From positions 248,001 to 312,000 of the forward strand of contig NZ_JAJITC010000008.1 in NCBI RefSeq assembly GCF_020881035.1: a stretch of DNA of 64,000 nt, read 5' to 3'. This stretch comes from Paraburkholderia translucens. GTDB taxonomy: Bacteria > Pseudomonadota > Gammaproteobacteria > Burkholderiales > Burkholderiaceae. The translations under genes and the position numbers were made by a program. Below are positions 28,106 through 36,777 of the stretch, one piece after another (within the stretch, counting starts at the first letter, position 1; every line of letters begins with the position of its first letter). The notes beneath the pieces are model-generated. The model was not told the DNA's origin. It saw only the letters and a list, made by a program, of their open reading frames with translations, and searched no databases.

Positions 28106-29058
28106 GCGCCAGCACCGCTACCGCCGCACTTGTCGAAGCCCCAGCCCTACCCGCAGCCTCGCCGCTGCTGCTGAGCAGCTTCACGTCGATCGACGCCTTC
28201 TGCGACGCGCTGTGGCTCGAACACGGCCTGTCGCGCAACACGCTCGACGCGTATCGCCGCGACTTGCGCCTGTTCTGCGAGTGGCTCGCGCACACGCGCA
28301 ACACCTCGCTCGACCTCGCGGGCGAAGCGGACCTGACCGCCTACAGCGCGGCGCGGCAAAAGGACAAGGCGACCTCGGCGAACCGCCGGCTGTCGGTATT
28401 TCGCCGCTATTACGCATGGGCGGTGCGCGAGCATCGCGCGGCTGCCGACCCTACCTTGCGCATCCGCTCGGCGAAGCAGCCGCCGCGGTTTCCGTCGACG
28501 TTGAGCGAAGCGCAGGTCGAAGCGTTGCTCGGCGCACCCGACATCGGCACGCCGCTGGGCTTGCGTGATCGCACGATGCTCGAGCTGATGTACGCGAGCG
28601 GCTTGCGCGTGACCGAACTGGTCACACTGAAAACCGTCGAGGTCGGGCTCAACGAAGGCGTCGTGCGCGTGACGGGCAAGGGCTCGAAGGAGCGGCTGAT
28701 TCCGTTCGGCGAAGAGGCGCATGCGTGGATCGAGCGTTATCTGCGCGACGCGCGCCCGGCGCTGCTCGGCGCGCGCGCGGCCGATGCACTGTTCGTGACG
28801 GCGCGCGCGGAAGGCATGACGCGCCAGCAGTTCTGGAACATCATCAAGCGGCATGCGCAGGTGGCGGGCGTTCATGCGCCGTTGTCGCCGCATACGCTGC
28901 GGCACGCGTTCGCGACCCATCTGCTCAATCACGGCGCGGATCTGCGCGTCGTGCAATTGCTGCTCGGCCACACCGATATTTCGACGACGCAGATCTACAC
29001 GCACGTCGCGCGCGAACGTTTGAAATCGCTGCACGCGCAGCATCATCCGCGCGGGTGA
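28102..29058 (+). CDS. xerD: Tyrosine recombinase XerD
   Basis: Site-specific recombinase (318 aa) resolving chromosome dimers at dif with XerC and FtsK. The N-terminal SAM-like core-binding domain spans ~25-115. The catalytic residues are seen in YASGLRVTEL (Arg), KGSKERLIP (Lys), SPHTLRHAFATHLL (His, Arg), LLGHTDISTTQIYTH (His and nucleophile Tyr). The order and spacing match XerD and not a phage integrase. No phage genes lie nearby. ATG 28102 overlaps the ogt stop. Confidence 0.93.
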   Translation: MSASTATAALVEAPALPAASPLLLSSFTSIDAFCDALWLEHGLSRNTLDAYRRDLRLFCEWLAHTRNTSLDLAGEADLTAYSAARQKDKATSANRRLSVFRRYYAWAVREHRAAADPTLRIRSAKQPPRFPSTLSEAQVEALLGAPDIGTPLGLRDRTMLELMYASGLRVTELVTLKTVEVGLNEGVVRVTGKGSKERLIPFGEEAHAWIERYLRDARPALLGARAADALFVTARAEGMTRQQFWNIIKRHAQVAGVHAPLSPHTLRHAFATHLLNHGADLRVVQLLLGHTDISTTQIYTHVARERLKSLHAQHHPRG

Positions 29059-29100
29059 GCGCGCCACGAAGCGCAGGCGCGTGCAACGGCGCGCGCCGTT

Positions 29101-30666
29101 TCACACGAACTCGCGCAGCCGATGCTTGAGAATCTTCCCGGTCGACGCAGCCGGCAGCGCCGCGAGCACCTTCAACTCGGCCGGCCGCTTGTACGGCGCG
29201 AGCCGTTCACCGCACCACGCGATCAGCTCCGCGGGCGTGACCGTCGCGCCTGATACCAGTTCGACGAACGCGATCACTTCCTCGTTGCCCTCGACCGCGC
29301 GTCCGATCACCGCCGACTGCACGACTTGCGGATGCGCGTTCAGCACGTGCTCGACCTCGGCCGGATACACATTGAAGCCCGAGCGGATGATCAGCTCCTT
29401 GCTGCGCCCGACGATATGCAACGCATCGTCCGCGTCACGCCGCGCGAGGTCGCCGGTTTTCAGCCAGCCGTCTTCGGTGAGCGCTGCGCGCGTCTGCTCG
29501 GGGCTGCGATAGTAGCCAAGCATCACGTTCGGCCCGCGCACCCACAGTTCGCCGATCTCGCCTGGCGCCGCTTCCGCGCCGTCGAGCCCGACGAACTTCA
29601 CCTCGACGCCGGGAATCACCTCGCCGGCCGAGCAGTCGCTGCGCGGCGCGTCGAGCATCGTGTGCGACACGGTCGGGCTGCTTTCGGTCATGCCGTAGCC
29701 GTTGTGCAGCGGCAGGCCGTACACGGCTTCGGCCTGCGCCTTGAGCGCCGCGTCGAGCGGTGAGCCGCCCGAATAAGCGAAGCGCAAGCGCGGCGCGGAC
29801 CATGCGTGGCCGTGCGTGTGCAGATGTTCGAGCAGCTTCGCGTGCATCGCCGGCACGCCCTGGAAGATCGACACGCGCTCGTCGGCCAGTGCGCGGCGCA
29901 CCGCTTCTGGCGCGAAGCGCGGCGCGAGCCGCAATGTCGCGCCCGCATGCAGGCTGCCGAGGCACACCGACGCGAAGCCGTACACGTGCGAGATCGGCAG
30001 CACCGCATAGACGACGTCGTCCGGCCCGACCCGGCGCAACCGGCTCGACACCGCCGCGATGTAAAGCAGATTGCGATGCGACAGCATCACGCCCTTCGGC
30101 GCGCCGGTGGTGCCGGTCGTGTAGATCAGCGCCGCGCATTGGCGATCGTTGGCGGCTTCGACCGGTTCGCGCTCCACGCTGCTATCCACCGCATACGACC
30201 ATGCGCCGATGTCCGGCGACAGCGTGGGTGCCTGTGCTGCCTGATGGCGCTCGGCATGCTGGCGCGCGTCGGGCGAGCTTTCGATCGCATACGCGACGAC
30301 GCGCGGCTGCGCGTGCGCACGGATCGAATCGAGCTCGGCCGCGGATAGCCGTGCGTTCGACACGAGCGCCCATGCATCGAGCTGCGCGGTCGCAAACAGC
30401 AGCACGATCTGCGCGATGCTGTTCTCTGCGACGATCATCACGCGATCGCCGCCGCGCACGCCCCAATCGCGCAGCAGCGCGGCGGCGGCATCGACGGCTT
30501 CACGCAGTTGTGCGTAGGTCAGGCGGCGCGCATCTTCGATCAGCGCGACATGCTGCGGATCGCGCGCGGCGGCGAGCGCGGGAATGTCGCTGATGCGCGC
30601 GGGCAGGGCGGCGAGCAACGCGGGGATGTCGATCGTCCAACGGTTGGATGAGGCTGAGTTCAACAC
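29101..30666 (-). CDS. AMP-dependent acyl-CoA synthetase
   Basis: Acyl/aryl-CoA ligase of 521 residues in the ANL superfamily. The AMP-binding P-loop YTTGTTGAPKGVML is near residue 185, with NGYGMTESSPT, the hinge DGWLKTGDLARRD and the C-terminal catalytic lysine in STGKILKHRL. It should activate a carboxylic acid as an adenylate and then a CoA thioester; the acid is unknown. GTG 30666 is chosen from AGGAG 9 nt upstream across a purine GA repeat. It has no pathway neighbours. Confidence 0.9.
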   Translation of the reverse strand: MLNSASSNRWTIDIPALLAALPARISDIPALAAARDPQHVALIEDARRLTYAQLREAVDAAAALLRDWGVRGGDRVMIVAENSIAQIVLLFATAQLDAWALVSNARLSAAELDSIRAHAQPRVVAYAIESSPDARQHAERHQAAQAPTLSPDIGAWSYAVDSSVEREPVEAANDRQCAALIYTTGTTGAPKGVMLSHRNLLYIAAVSSRLRRVGPDDVVYAVLPISHVYGFASVCLGSLHAGATLRLAPRFAPEAVRRALADERVSIFQGVPAMHAKLLEHLHTHGHAWSAPRLRFAYSGGSPLDAALKAQAEAVYGLPLHNGYGMTESSPTVSHTMLDAPRSDCSAGEVIPGVEVKFVGLDGAEAAPGEIGELWVRGPNVMLGYYRSPEQTRAALTEDGWLKTGDLARRDADDALHIVGRSKELIIRSGFNVYPAEVEHVLNAHPQVVQSAVIGRAVEGNEEVIAFVELVSGATVTPAELIAWCGERLAPYKRPAELKVLAALPAASTGKILKHRLREFV

Positions 30667-30817
30667 TCTCTCTCTCTCCTAAAAGCGGATCATTGCCCTT
30701 GCCTCAGTACCGCACACCGCAGGCATGTTCCCGAACGATCGTGCCACAGGCGCCGACGCCGCACAATCGACCGTTCGGCGAATAGCCGTTGTGCAAACTC
30801 GCCATTACAATGCGCCG

Positions 30818-31309
30818 ATGAGCAAATCCAGACACGTCTCCGAAACGCCCGCCACGCAGTTTCTGCGCCGTCACGGCGTCCCGTTCGGCGAGCATCCTTA
30901 CGACTACGTCGAGCATGGCGGCACTGCGGAATCGTCGCGCCAGCTCGGCGTCGACGAGCATCACGTCGTGAAGACGCTGGTGATGGAAGACGAACACGCG
31001 AAGCCGCTGATCGTGCTGATGCACGGCGATCGCACCGTCAGCACGAAGAATCTCGCGCGGCAGGTCGGCGCGAAGCGGGTCGAGCCGTGCAAGCCCGACG
31101 TCGCGAACCGGCATTCGGGTTATCTGATCGGCGGCACGTCGCCGTTCGGCACGCGCAAGCAGATGCCGGTGTATGTCGAGTCGACTATTCTCGAGATGGA
31201 CAAAATCTGGCTGAACGGCGGACGGCGTGGCTTTCTCGTCAGTATCGAGCCGAACGCGCTGACTGATTTGCTGGCGGCAAAGCCGGTGCAGTGCGCGAGC
31301 GTGGACTGA
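30818..31309 (+). CDS. ybaK: Cys-tRNA(Pro)/aminoacyl-tRNA deacylase, YbaK/EbsC family
   Basis: Trans-editing protein of 163 residues that hydrolyses mischarged aminoacyl-tRNAs. The family core is visible: an N-terminal HPYDYVEHGGTAESS, KTLVMEDEHAKPL, the catalytic lysine region STKNLARQVGAKRVEP and GYLIGGTSPFG. ATG 30818 gives the family length; the upstream in-frame part is not conserved-looking. It lies divergent from the acyl-CoA synthetase and 142 bp upstream of plsY. Confidence 0.93.
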   Translation: MSKSRHVSETPATQFLRRHGVPFGEHPYDYVEHGGTAESSRQLGVDEHHVVKTLVMEDEHAKPLIVLMHGDRTVSTKNLARQVGAKRVEPCKPDVANRHSGYLIGGTSPFGTRKQMPVYVESTILEMDKIWLNGGRRGFLVSIEPNALTDLLAAKPVQCASVD

Positions 31310-31451
31310 CGCCCATCCGCGCGTTGACGTGTGCCTGAATGTGTTTCGCGCGTACGCGTTCGGTAAAATGTGCGCCGCCCCGTTTCGGCGGGCATGCCCT
31401 GTTGCGGTTGGGGCGTCGAATGTCAGACCGCGATCCTTATAAGAGTCTCAG

Positions 31452-32087
31452 ATGCAAAACCTGATCGTCGCTGTCGTTGCCTATCTGATCGGTTCGTTGT
31501 CGTTTGCCGTGATCGTGAGCGCCGCGATGGGTCTCGACGACCCGCGCTTGTACGGCTCGGGCAACCCGGGCGCCACCAACGTGCTGCGCAGCGGCAACAG
31601 GAAGGCCGCGATTCTGACGCTGATTGGCGATGCCTTCAAGGGCTGGCTACCCGTATGGCTGGTCGTGCATTTCGGCGCGCGTTACGGGCTCGACGAGCGT
31701 TCGATCGCGATTGCGTCGCTCGCGGTGTTTCTCGGTCACCTGTATCCGATTTTCTTCCGCTTCAAGGGCGGCAAAGGCGTGGCGACCGCGGCCGGCGTGC
31801 TGCTCGCGATCAACCCGACGCTCGGCGTCGCGACCCTGCTGACCTGGCTGATCGTCGCGTTCTTCACGCGCTACTCGTCGCTCGCGGCGCTGTGCTCGGC
31901 GCTGTTCGCGCCGCTCTTCTACGTGTTTCTGTTCGGGCCGCGCATCGTCGCGCTTGCGATTCTGGCGATGAGCCTGCTGCTCGTGTGGCGGCATCGCGGC
32001 AATATCGCGAAGCTGATGCGGGGGCAGGAGAGCCGCATCGGCGACAAGAAGAAGGTCGCCGGTCCAGCGGCGGGCAACGATCTGTGA
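31452..32087 (+). CDS. plsY: Glycerol-3-phosphate acyltransferase PlsY
   Basis: Inner-membrane acyltransferase (211 aa) that transfers acyl groups from acyl-phosphate to glycerol 3-phosphate, the first step of phospholipid synthesis. Around five membrane segments are seen. The three PlsY motifs are [12 protein letters not shown] (near residue 36), the FKGGKGVAT motif and the RHRGNIAKL segment near the C-terminus. It starts at ATG 31452. It is convergent with yajQ. Confidence 0.96.
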   Translation: MQNLIVAVVAYLIGSLSFAVIVSAAMGLDDPRLYGSGNPGATNVLRSGNRKAAILTLIGDAFKGWLPVWLVVHFGARYGLDERSIAIASLAVFLGHLYPIFFRFKGGKGVATAAGVLLAINPTLGVATLLTWLIVAFFTRYSSLAALCSALFAPLFYVFLFGPRIVALAILAMSLLLVWRHRGNIAKLMRGQESRIGDKKKVAGPAAGNDL

Positions 32088-32176
32088 AATGGATGGGCAG
32101 GGCGGTTCGTCCGGCCTGATTCGAAGCGTTTCCACGCCCGCGTGAGGCTTGTTGCAAGCCTCGCGCGGCGTGCCAC

Positions 32177-32662
32177 TCAATCGCGGAAGTTGTTGAAGTC
32201 AAGCGGCGTGTCGGTCACGTCCTTGCGCAGCATCGCGATCACGCTTTGCAGATCGTCGCGCTTCGCGCCGGTGATGCGCACCGCATCGCCTTGAATGCTG
32301 GCCTGCACCTTGATCTTGCTGTCCTTCACGAGACGCACGATTTTCTTCGACAGATCGCCGGACACGCCCTTCTTGATCTTGATGACCTGCTTGACCTTGT
32401 CGCCGCCGATCTTCTCGATCTTGCCGTAGTCGAGGAAGCGCACGTCGACGTTGCGTTTGGCCATTTTCGACAGCAGCACGTCCTTCACCTGGCCGAGCTT
32501 GAAGTCGTCGTCGGCATAGGCGGTGATTTCGTTTTCCTTGTGTTCGACGCGCGCGTCGGACCCCTTGAAGTCGAAACGCGTGGAAATTTCCTTGTTGGAC
32601 TGTTCGATCGCGTTCTTGACTTCGATCATGTTCGCTTCGCAGACGACGTCAAACGATGGCAT
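32177..32662 (-). CDS. yajQ: YajQ family nucleotide-binding protein
   Basis: A 161-residue protein beginning [18 protein letters not shown], the invariant YajQ N-terminus, and ending [11 protein letters not shown]. Some YajQ family members bind cyclic di-GMP and modulate transcription; others bind nucleotides or RNA. Here only the family is certain. GGGAG sits 7 nt before ATG 32662. A degenerate EAL protein elsewhere in the window also hints at c-di-GMP signalling, but there is no positional link. Confidence 0.95.
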   Translation of the reverse strand: MPSFDVVCEANMIEVKNAIEQSNKEISTRFDFKGSDARVEHKENEITAYADDDFKLGQVKDVLLSKMAKRNVDVRFLDYGKIEKIGGDKVKQVIKIKKGVSGDLSKKIVRLVKDSKIKVQASIQGDAVRITGAKRDDLQSVIAMLRKDVTDTPLDFNNFRD

Positions 32663-32894
32663 TGCATTCTCCCAATAGTGCGGCAGTGCGCGACGCCGCC
32701 GGCCGGCTGCGTGCGAGGCACTCGCTATAATCACGGACCGGACGTCATTTTACCGACGCCGCTCCCTTTTGCCCAAGGCCGCCGCGCAGGGTCCTGACGG
32801 CGGGCAAGCCCGCGCCGGACGGCGCCGCTCCGGTTGCCACACGCGTCAGTCGTCGTTTTTCGTTGTTTCCCGTCGTTGCCCTGTTGCCATTCCG

Positions 32895-33977
32895 ATGTCC
32901 CATTCCGAATTTGCCGCTCCCGCCGCCGCGTCCCTGATGGCCGACTACCCGCTGAAGGCCCACAACACCTTCGGTTTCGACGTGCGCGCGCAGTTCGCGT
33001 GCCTGATCGAGCGTGAGGCGCAGTTGCTCGCCGCGCTGCGCGATCCGCGCGTCGCCGGCCTGCCGCGCCTCGTGCTCGGCGGCGGCAGCAACGTCGTGCT
33101 GACCGGCGACTTCGCCGGGCTCGTGCTGCTGGTAGCGCTGCGCGGCCGCCGCGTGGTGCGCGAGGACCAGCACGCGTGGTACGTCGAGGCGGCCGGCGGC
33201 GAGACGTGGCACGAGTTCGTCGCGTGGACGTTGGAGGAGGGCATGCCTGGGCTCGAGAACCTCGCGCTGATTCCGGGCACGGTCGGCGCGGCGCCGATCC
33301 AGAATATCGGCGCGTACGGGCTCGAAATGTGCGAGCGCTTCGCGTCCCTGCGGGCGATCGAGATCGCGACCGGCGAGGCGGTGGAGCTCGACGCCGAAGC
33401 CTGCGGGTTCGGCTATCGAGACAGCTTTTTCAAGCGGGAAGGGCGCGAGCGCTTCGTGATCACGTCGGTGACGTTTCGATTGCCGAAGGTGTGGCAGCCC
33501 CGCGCGGGCTATGCGGATCTCGCGCGCGAGCTGGCGGCGCGCGGTGATACCGCAAACGCCGGGCAAACGGATGGCGCAGCCGTGCAGCCGACCGCGCAGG
33601 CGATTTTCGATGCGGTCGTCGCCGTGCGGCGCGCAAAGCTGCCCGATCCGCTCGAGCTTGGCAACGCAGGGAGCTTCTTCAAGAATCCGGTGATCGACTC
33701 CGCGCAGTTCGAGGCGCTGAAGCGCCGCGAGCCGGATATCGTGTCGTACGCGCAAGCGGATGGCCGGGTGAAGCTGGCGGCCGGCTGGCTGATCGACCGG
33801 TGCGGCTGGAAGGGGCGCGCGATGGGCGCGGCGGCCGTGCATGAGCGGCAGGCGCTGGTGCTGGTCAATCGCGGTGGCGCGAGCGGAACGCAATTGCTGG
33901 CGCTGGCGCGAGCGATCCAACGCGACGTGTTCGAGCGATTCGGCGTGGAACTGGAGGCCGAGCCGGTTTGCCTGTGA
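32895..33977 (+). CDS. murB: UDP-N-acetylenolpyruvoylglucosamine reductase
   Basis: FAD enzyme (360 aa) making UDP-MurNAc in peptidoglycan synthesis. The FAD-binding region includes [11 protein letters not shown] near residue 60. [17 protein letters not shown] and GYRDSFFK carry active-site residues, and [11 protein letters not shown] carries the catalytic serine region. This is the longer E. coli-like type with an N-terminal NTFGFD. ATG 32895 fits the family start. A strong bidirectional terminator lies 27 bp after its stop. Confidence 0.96.
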   Translation: MSHSEFAAPAAASLMADYPLKAHNTFGFDVRAQFACLIEREAQLLAALRDPRVAGLPRLVLGGGSNVVLTGDFAGLVLLVALRGRRVVREDQHAWYVEAAGGETWHEFVAWTLEEGMPGLENLALIPGTVGAAPIQNIGAYGLEMCERFASLRAIEIATGEAVELDAEACGFGYRDSFFKREGRERFVITSVTFRLPKVWQPRAGYADLARELAARGDTANAGQTDGAAVQPTAQAIFDAVVAVRRAKLPDPLELGNAGSFFKNPVIDSAQFEALKRREPDIVSYAQADGRVKLAAGWLIDRCGWKGRAMGAAAVHERQALVLVNRGGASGTQLLALARAIQRDVFERFGVELEAEPVCL

Positions 33978-34003
33978 GCGCCGGCTTCGCCCTCGAAGAA
34001 TGC

Positions 34004-34041
34004 AAAAAAGGCGCCGGGACGCATCCCCCGGCGCCTTTTTT
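34004..34041. terminator. Bidirectional terminator between murB and argF
   Basis: AAAAAAGGCGCCGGG at 34004-34018 pairs with CCCGGCGCCTTTTTT at 34027-34041. With A-runs on one side and T-runs on the other, the hairpin can stop both murB (rightward) and argF (leftward). Confidence 0.92.
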
Positions 34042-34079
34042 CTTCTGCGGTTCAGGCTTGTGTCTGGAGCAACGCTCGC

Positions 34080-35009
34080 TCAGTGATTGAGCTTGCCGAG
34101 CAGCAGGTATTCCATCAACGCCTTCTGTACATGCAGACGGTTCTCCGCCTCATCCCACACGACGCTCTGCGGCCCGTCGATCACTTCCGCGCTGACTTCC
34201 TCGCCGCGGTGCGCGGGCAGGCAGTGCATGAAGAGCGCGTCGGGATTCGCGCGCGCCATCATGTCGGCGTCGACGCACCAGTCTGCGAAAGCCTTCTTGC
34301 GCGCTTCGTTCTCGGCCTCGAAGCCCATGCTGGTCCACACGTCGGTGGTGACGAGATCGGCGCCCGCGCAGGCTTCGTGCGGGTCGTCGAATTCTTCGTA
34401 GAACGGCGCGCTCTCCGCCGAGACGAGCGCACGGTCGAGCTTGTAGCCGGGTGGCGTGGACAGGCGCAGCTTGAAGCCGAGAATCTGCGCGGCTTCGATC
34501 CATGTGTACAGCATGTTGTTTGCGTCGCCGACCCACGCGACCGTCTTGTCGCGGATCGGGCCGCGATGCTCGAAGTAGGTGAAGATGTCAGCGAGCACCT
34601 GGCACGGGTGGTATTCGTTCGTGAGCCCGTTGATCACCGGCACGCGCGAGTTCTCGGCGAAGCGCTGGATGATGTCCTGGCCGAACGTACGGATCATGAT
34701 GATGTCGACCATGCGCGAGATGACCTGCGCGGCGTCTTCGATAGGCTCGCCGCGACCGAGCTGCGTGTCGCGCGTGCTCATGAACACCGCGTGACCGCCG
34801 AGCTGGAAGATGCCGGCTTCGAACGACAGACGCGTGCGCGTCGAATTTTTTTCGAAGATCATCGCCAGCGTGCGGTCGTGCAGCGGGTGATAGGTCTCGT
34901 AGTTCTTGAATTTGCGTTTCAGGATGCGCGCGCGTTCGAGCACGTACTCGTAGTCTTCCAGCGAGAAATCCTTGAACTGCAGGTAGTGGCGAATTTTCTT
35001 GGCGGTCAT
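34080..35009 (-). CDS. argF: Ornithine carbamoyltransferase
   Basis: Makes citrulline from ornithine and carbamoyl phosphate in arginine synthesis (309 aa). The carbamoyl-phosphate site is in EKNSTRTRLSFE near residue 50. The ornithine site is in the late MHCLPAHRGEEV segment, and HPCQVLADIFTYFE is also conserved. It starts at ATG 35009. It has its own promoter region to the right, where the upstream 500 bp are non-coding. Confidence 0.97.
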   Translation of the reverse strand: MTAKKIRHYLQFKDFSLEDYEYVLERARILKRKFKNYETYHPLHDRTLAMIFEKNSTRTRLSFEAGIFQLGGHAVFMSTRDTQLGRGEPIEDAAQVISRMVDIIMIRTFGQDIIQRFAENSRVPVINGLTNEYHPCQVLADIFTYFEHRGPIRDKTVAWVGDANNMLYTWIEAAQILGFKLRLSTPPGYKLDRALVSAESAPFYEEFDDPHEACAGADLVTTDVWTSMGFEAENEARKKAFADWCVDADMMARANPDALFMHCLPAHRGEEVSAEVIDGPQSVVWDEAENRLHVQKALMEYLLLGKLNH

Positions 35010-35513
35010 GAAACAAATACGGCGGTCTCACCCGGCAGGGTTGCCGGACTGCGCCGCCGTCGTTTGGTGGTAACTCAATGCAGCATAAAGGATTTCGCCT
35101 CATTTGACGAGTCGGGCTGGAAGGCGGCGAAAGCGCTTGGAAAGCAACGCATCGGGCTTTTCGGGCCGATCAGAGAGGGCTTGTGTGCGGTGCGGAAAGG
35201 GACCTGCTGCGCTATAATCTACGGGTTATCCCAAAGCCCAGCAGGCCGGCGTTCCGCATGAAGAAAGCCGGCTCGCGTGGCGCGGAAAGCCTGTCACGGT
35301 GTGGCCGTCAAGGCAGGCGCCGGAGCGGTTCAGCCGGTTCGCCGCAGCGGTTCTCGTGGTGCGGTTCGTCATTGTCGCGTTAGCGCCAGGTCCCACATAC
35401 GTCGCAAGTGGCTGCAAGCGCTTGCCGTGCATGTCGCTTGCGGCGATGCTGGGGCACAACTGGCGTCGACAGCTGGCCGTCATTGCGCTGGGCAGTTACA
35501 CAGGTATTCCTAC
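35010..35513. other. Intergenic region upstream of argF and the DUF3579 gene
   Basis: This 504-bp divergent gap shows no credible gene. A perfect TATAAT on the plus strand at 35213-35218 suggests a promoter for the DUF3579 gene, although no good -35 box stands at the right distance. If used, it leaves a leader of about 290 nt containing GC-rich sequence able to fold. The argF promoter should lie near 35040-35100 on the minus strand. Confidence 0.45.
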
Positions 35514-35861
35514 ATGGCCGAAGCAGCTCCAATCGAATATTTCATTCAGGGCATTACGTCGACGGGAAAAAGGTTTCGGCCGAGCGACTGGTCGGAGCGG
35601 CTCGCGGGCGTGATGTCGTCGTTCGGGCCCGGCGTGAGGAAGGGGCCGAACGCTTATATGCAGTACTCGCTGTACGTGCGGCCTACTATGATCGGCGACC
35701 TCAAGTGCGTGATTCTCGATTCGCGGTTGCGCGACATCGAGCCGATGGCCTTCGATTTCGTTATGAACTTTGCGAAAGACAACGACCTGGTCGTTACCGA
35801 GGCGTGCGAACTGGATCTGGAGCACGCGCCTCCGCCGCAAGCGAAGCGGCACGTGATCTGA
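35514..35861 (+). CDS. DUF3579 family protein
   Basis: A small protein of 115 residues. I recognise it as the DUF3579 family, common in Burkholderiales and neighbouring beta-proteobacteria, with no known function. It has EYFIQGITSTGKRFRPSDW at the N-terminus and a MQYSLYVRP core, and no signal peptide or membrane segment. ATG 35514 is chosen from family length; upstream in-frame sequence does not look coding. It is followed 37 bp later by a strong terminator, so it is probably monocistronic with a long leader. Confidence 0.82.
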   Translation: MAEAAPIEYFIQGITSTGKRFRPSDWSERLAGVMSSFGPGVRKGPNAYMQYSLYVRPTMIGDLKCVILDSRLRDIEPMAFDFVMNFAKDNDLVVTEACELDLEHAPPPQAKRHVI

Positions 35862-35897
35862 CACAGCTGGCCGGATCGGCAAAGGCAAAGAGACAAG

Positions 35898-35923
35898 AAA
35901 CCCGCAAGCAGCGGGTTTTTTTG
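35898..35923 (+). terminator. Terminator of the DUF3579 gene
   Basis: AAACCCGC and GCGGGTTT flank a short AAGCA loop, followed by a seven-T run. It lies 37 bp after the DUF3579 stop. Confidence 0.85.
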
Positions 35924-35977
35924 TGGCTGGCATCCAGCATGCGTGAAGGCGAGAGCACCCTCGCCCGACAGGCAGAA

Positions 35978-36006
35978 ACAAAAAAGCCCGCCAAAGCGGG
36001 CTTCTT
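35978..36006 (-). terminator. Terminator of rpsT
   Basis: On the minus strand GCCCGCTTTGGCGGGC (35986-36001) is followed by a T-run. A second near-identical hairpin, GCCCGCCGAAGCGGGC, lies between it and the rpsT stop at 36028-36043 but lacks a T-run, so the distal one is the better terminator. Confidence 0.8.
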
Positions 36007-36052
36007 GTGCAGCGGAAACAGGAGGCAGCCCGCCGAAGCGGGCCAACCGGAA

Positions 36053-36331
36053 TTACTGCGCTGCGGGCGCTTGCAGACCCTTGATGGCTGCAGCGAGGCG
36101 GCTCTTGTGGCGAGCTGCCTTGTTCTTGTGAATGATGTTCTTGTCGGCGATGATGTCGATGGTCTTCGACGATGCCTTGAAGATTTCAGCGGCCTTAGCC
36201 TGGTCGCCTGCGTCGATTGCCTTGCGGACAGCCTTGATAGCCGTGCGGAACTTCGAGCGCAGTGCCGAGTTGTGCGAGTTTGCCTTCGCGGCCTGGCGGG
36301 CGCGCTTGCGTGCTTGTGCGGAGTTAGCCAT
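36053..36331 (-). CDS. rpsT: 30S ribosomal protein S20
   Basis: Ribosomal protein S20 (92 aa), binding 16S rRNA near its 5' end. It opens [18 protein letters not shown], strongly basic, and ends KGLQAPAAQ. It is monocistronic, with a good sigma-70 promoter about 245 bp upstream and hairpin terminators downstream. In E. coli S20 represses its own translation; the long leader here would allow similar control. Confidence 0.98.
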   Translation of the reverse strand: MANSAQARKRARQAAKANSHNSALRSKFRTAIKAVRKAIDAGDQAKAAEIFKASSKTIDIIADKNIIHKNKAARHKSRLAAAIKGLQAPAAQ

Positions 36332-36576
36332 GACGGTTCCTTATCCTGTTCCTGTTTCCAGTACCCGGCCTGATTGAAGAGGCGAGGTGCTGCTTCTCGA
36401 TCCGAACCCCTGGAAGCGATTGCCCAAGGGCGCAAAAGTGTCGAAAAAATCGATCGAACTACGCGAAGGCGGGCCCGTGTTTTCAGGCATCCGGATGCAT
36501 TGACGGACGGCGCGGCGCCAACCCGAGAATCCAGTCCGAAGACCGTTGGAAAACAGAGCAAGCCTCGAAACCGGCG

Positions 36577-36606
36577 ATTATAGCAACAAAATCAGGCACG
36601 TGGCAA
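36577..36606 (-). promoter_or_regulatory. Promoter of rpsT
   Basis: On the minus strand TTGCCA (36601-36606) and a perfect TATAAT (36577-36582) are separated by 18 bp. Transcription would start near 36570, about 240 nt before the rpsT start codon. Confidence 0.7.
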
Positions 36607-36762
36607 CGGAAACACGCGAGGGCGCCAGCGAAACGTGCCGGCGGAACGGAGAAGACCGCCAAAAAGCAGAAATTCGCGCTTTCCAGCCGCTTGCGGCGAA
36701 CGTCCGCGCGGGAAGTCGGTCCGAAACGCGTTCCGGCTCGTCGTCCCCTCTGGCGGGACCCG

Positions 36763-36768
36763 TATAAT
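36763..36768 (+). promoter_or_regulatory. Probable -10 box of murJ
   Basis: A perfect TATAAT ends 9 nt before the murJ ATG at 36778. No Shine-Dalgarno stands between. If this -10 is used the mRNA would be leaderless or nearly so. No good -35 hexamer was found at 16-18 bp. Confidence 0.5.
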
Positions 36769-36777
36769 AAGCGCCCC

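Larger units (their letters stand above)
36332..36777. other. Region between rpsT and murJ
   Basis: This is 446 bp with no gene. It holds the rpsT promoter (36577-36606, minus strand), the ~240-nt rpsT leader, and the murJ -10 box at its right end. No additional ORF with family-like sequence was found. Confidence 0.5.

Noticed and set aside
28102..29058. Integrase of a prophage or genomic island
   Set aside because: The protein matches XerD over its length, sits in a housekeeping context and has no att-like repeats or phage genes nearby.
35010..35513. tRNA or known small RNA in the argF/DUF3579 gap
   Set aside because: No cloverleaf or conserved T-loop/anticodon pattern found, and no family recognised by eye.
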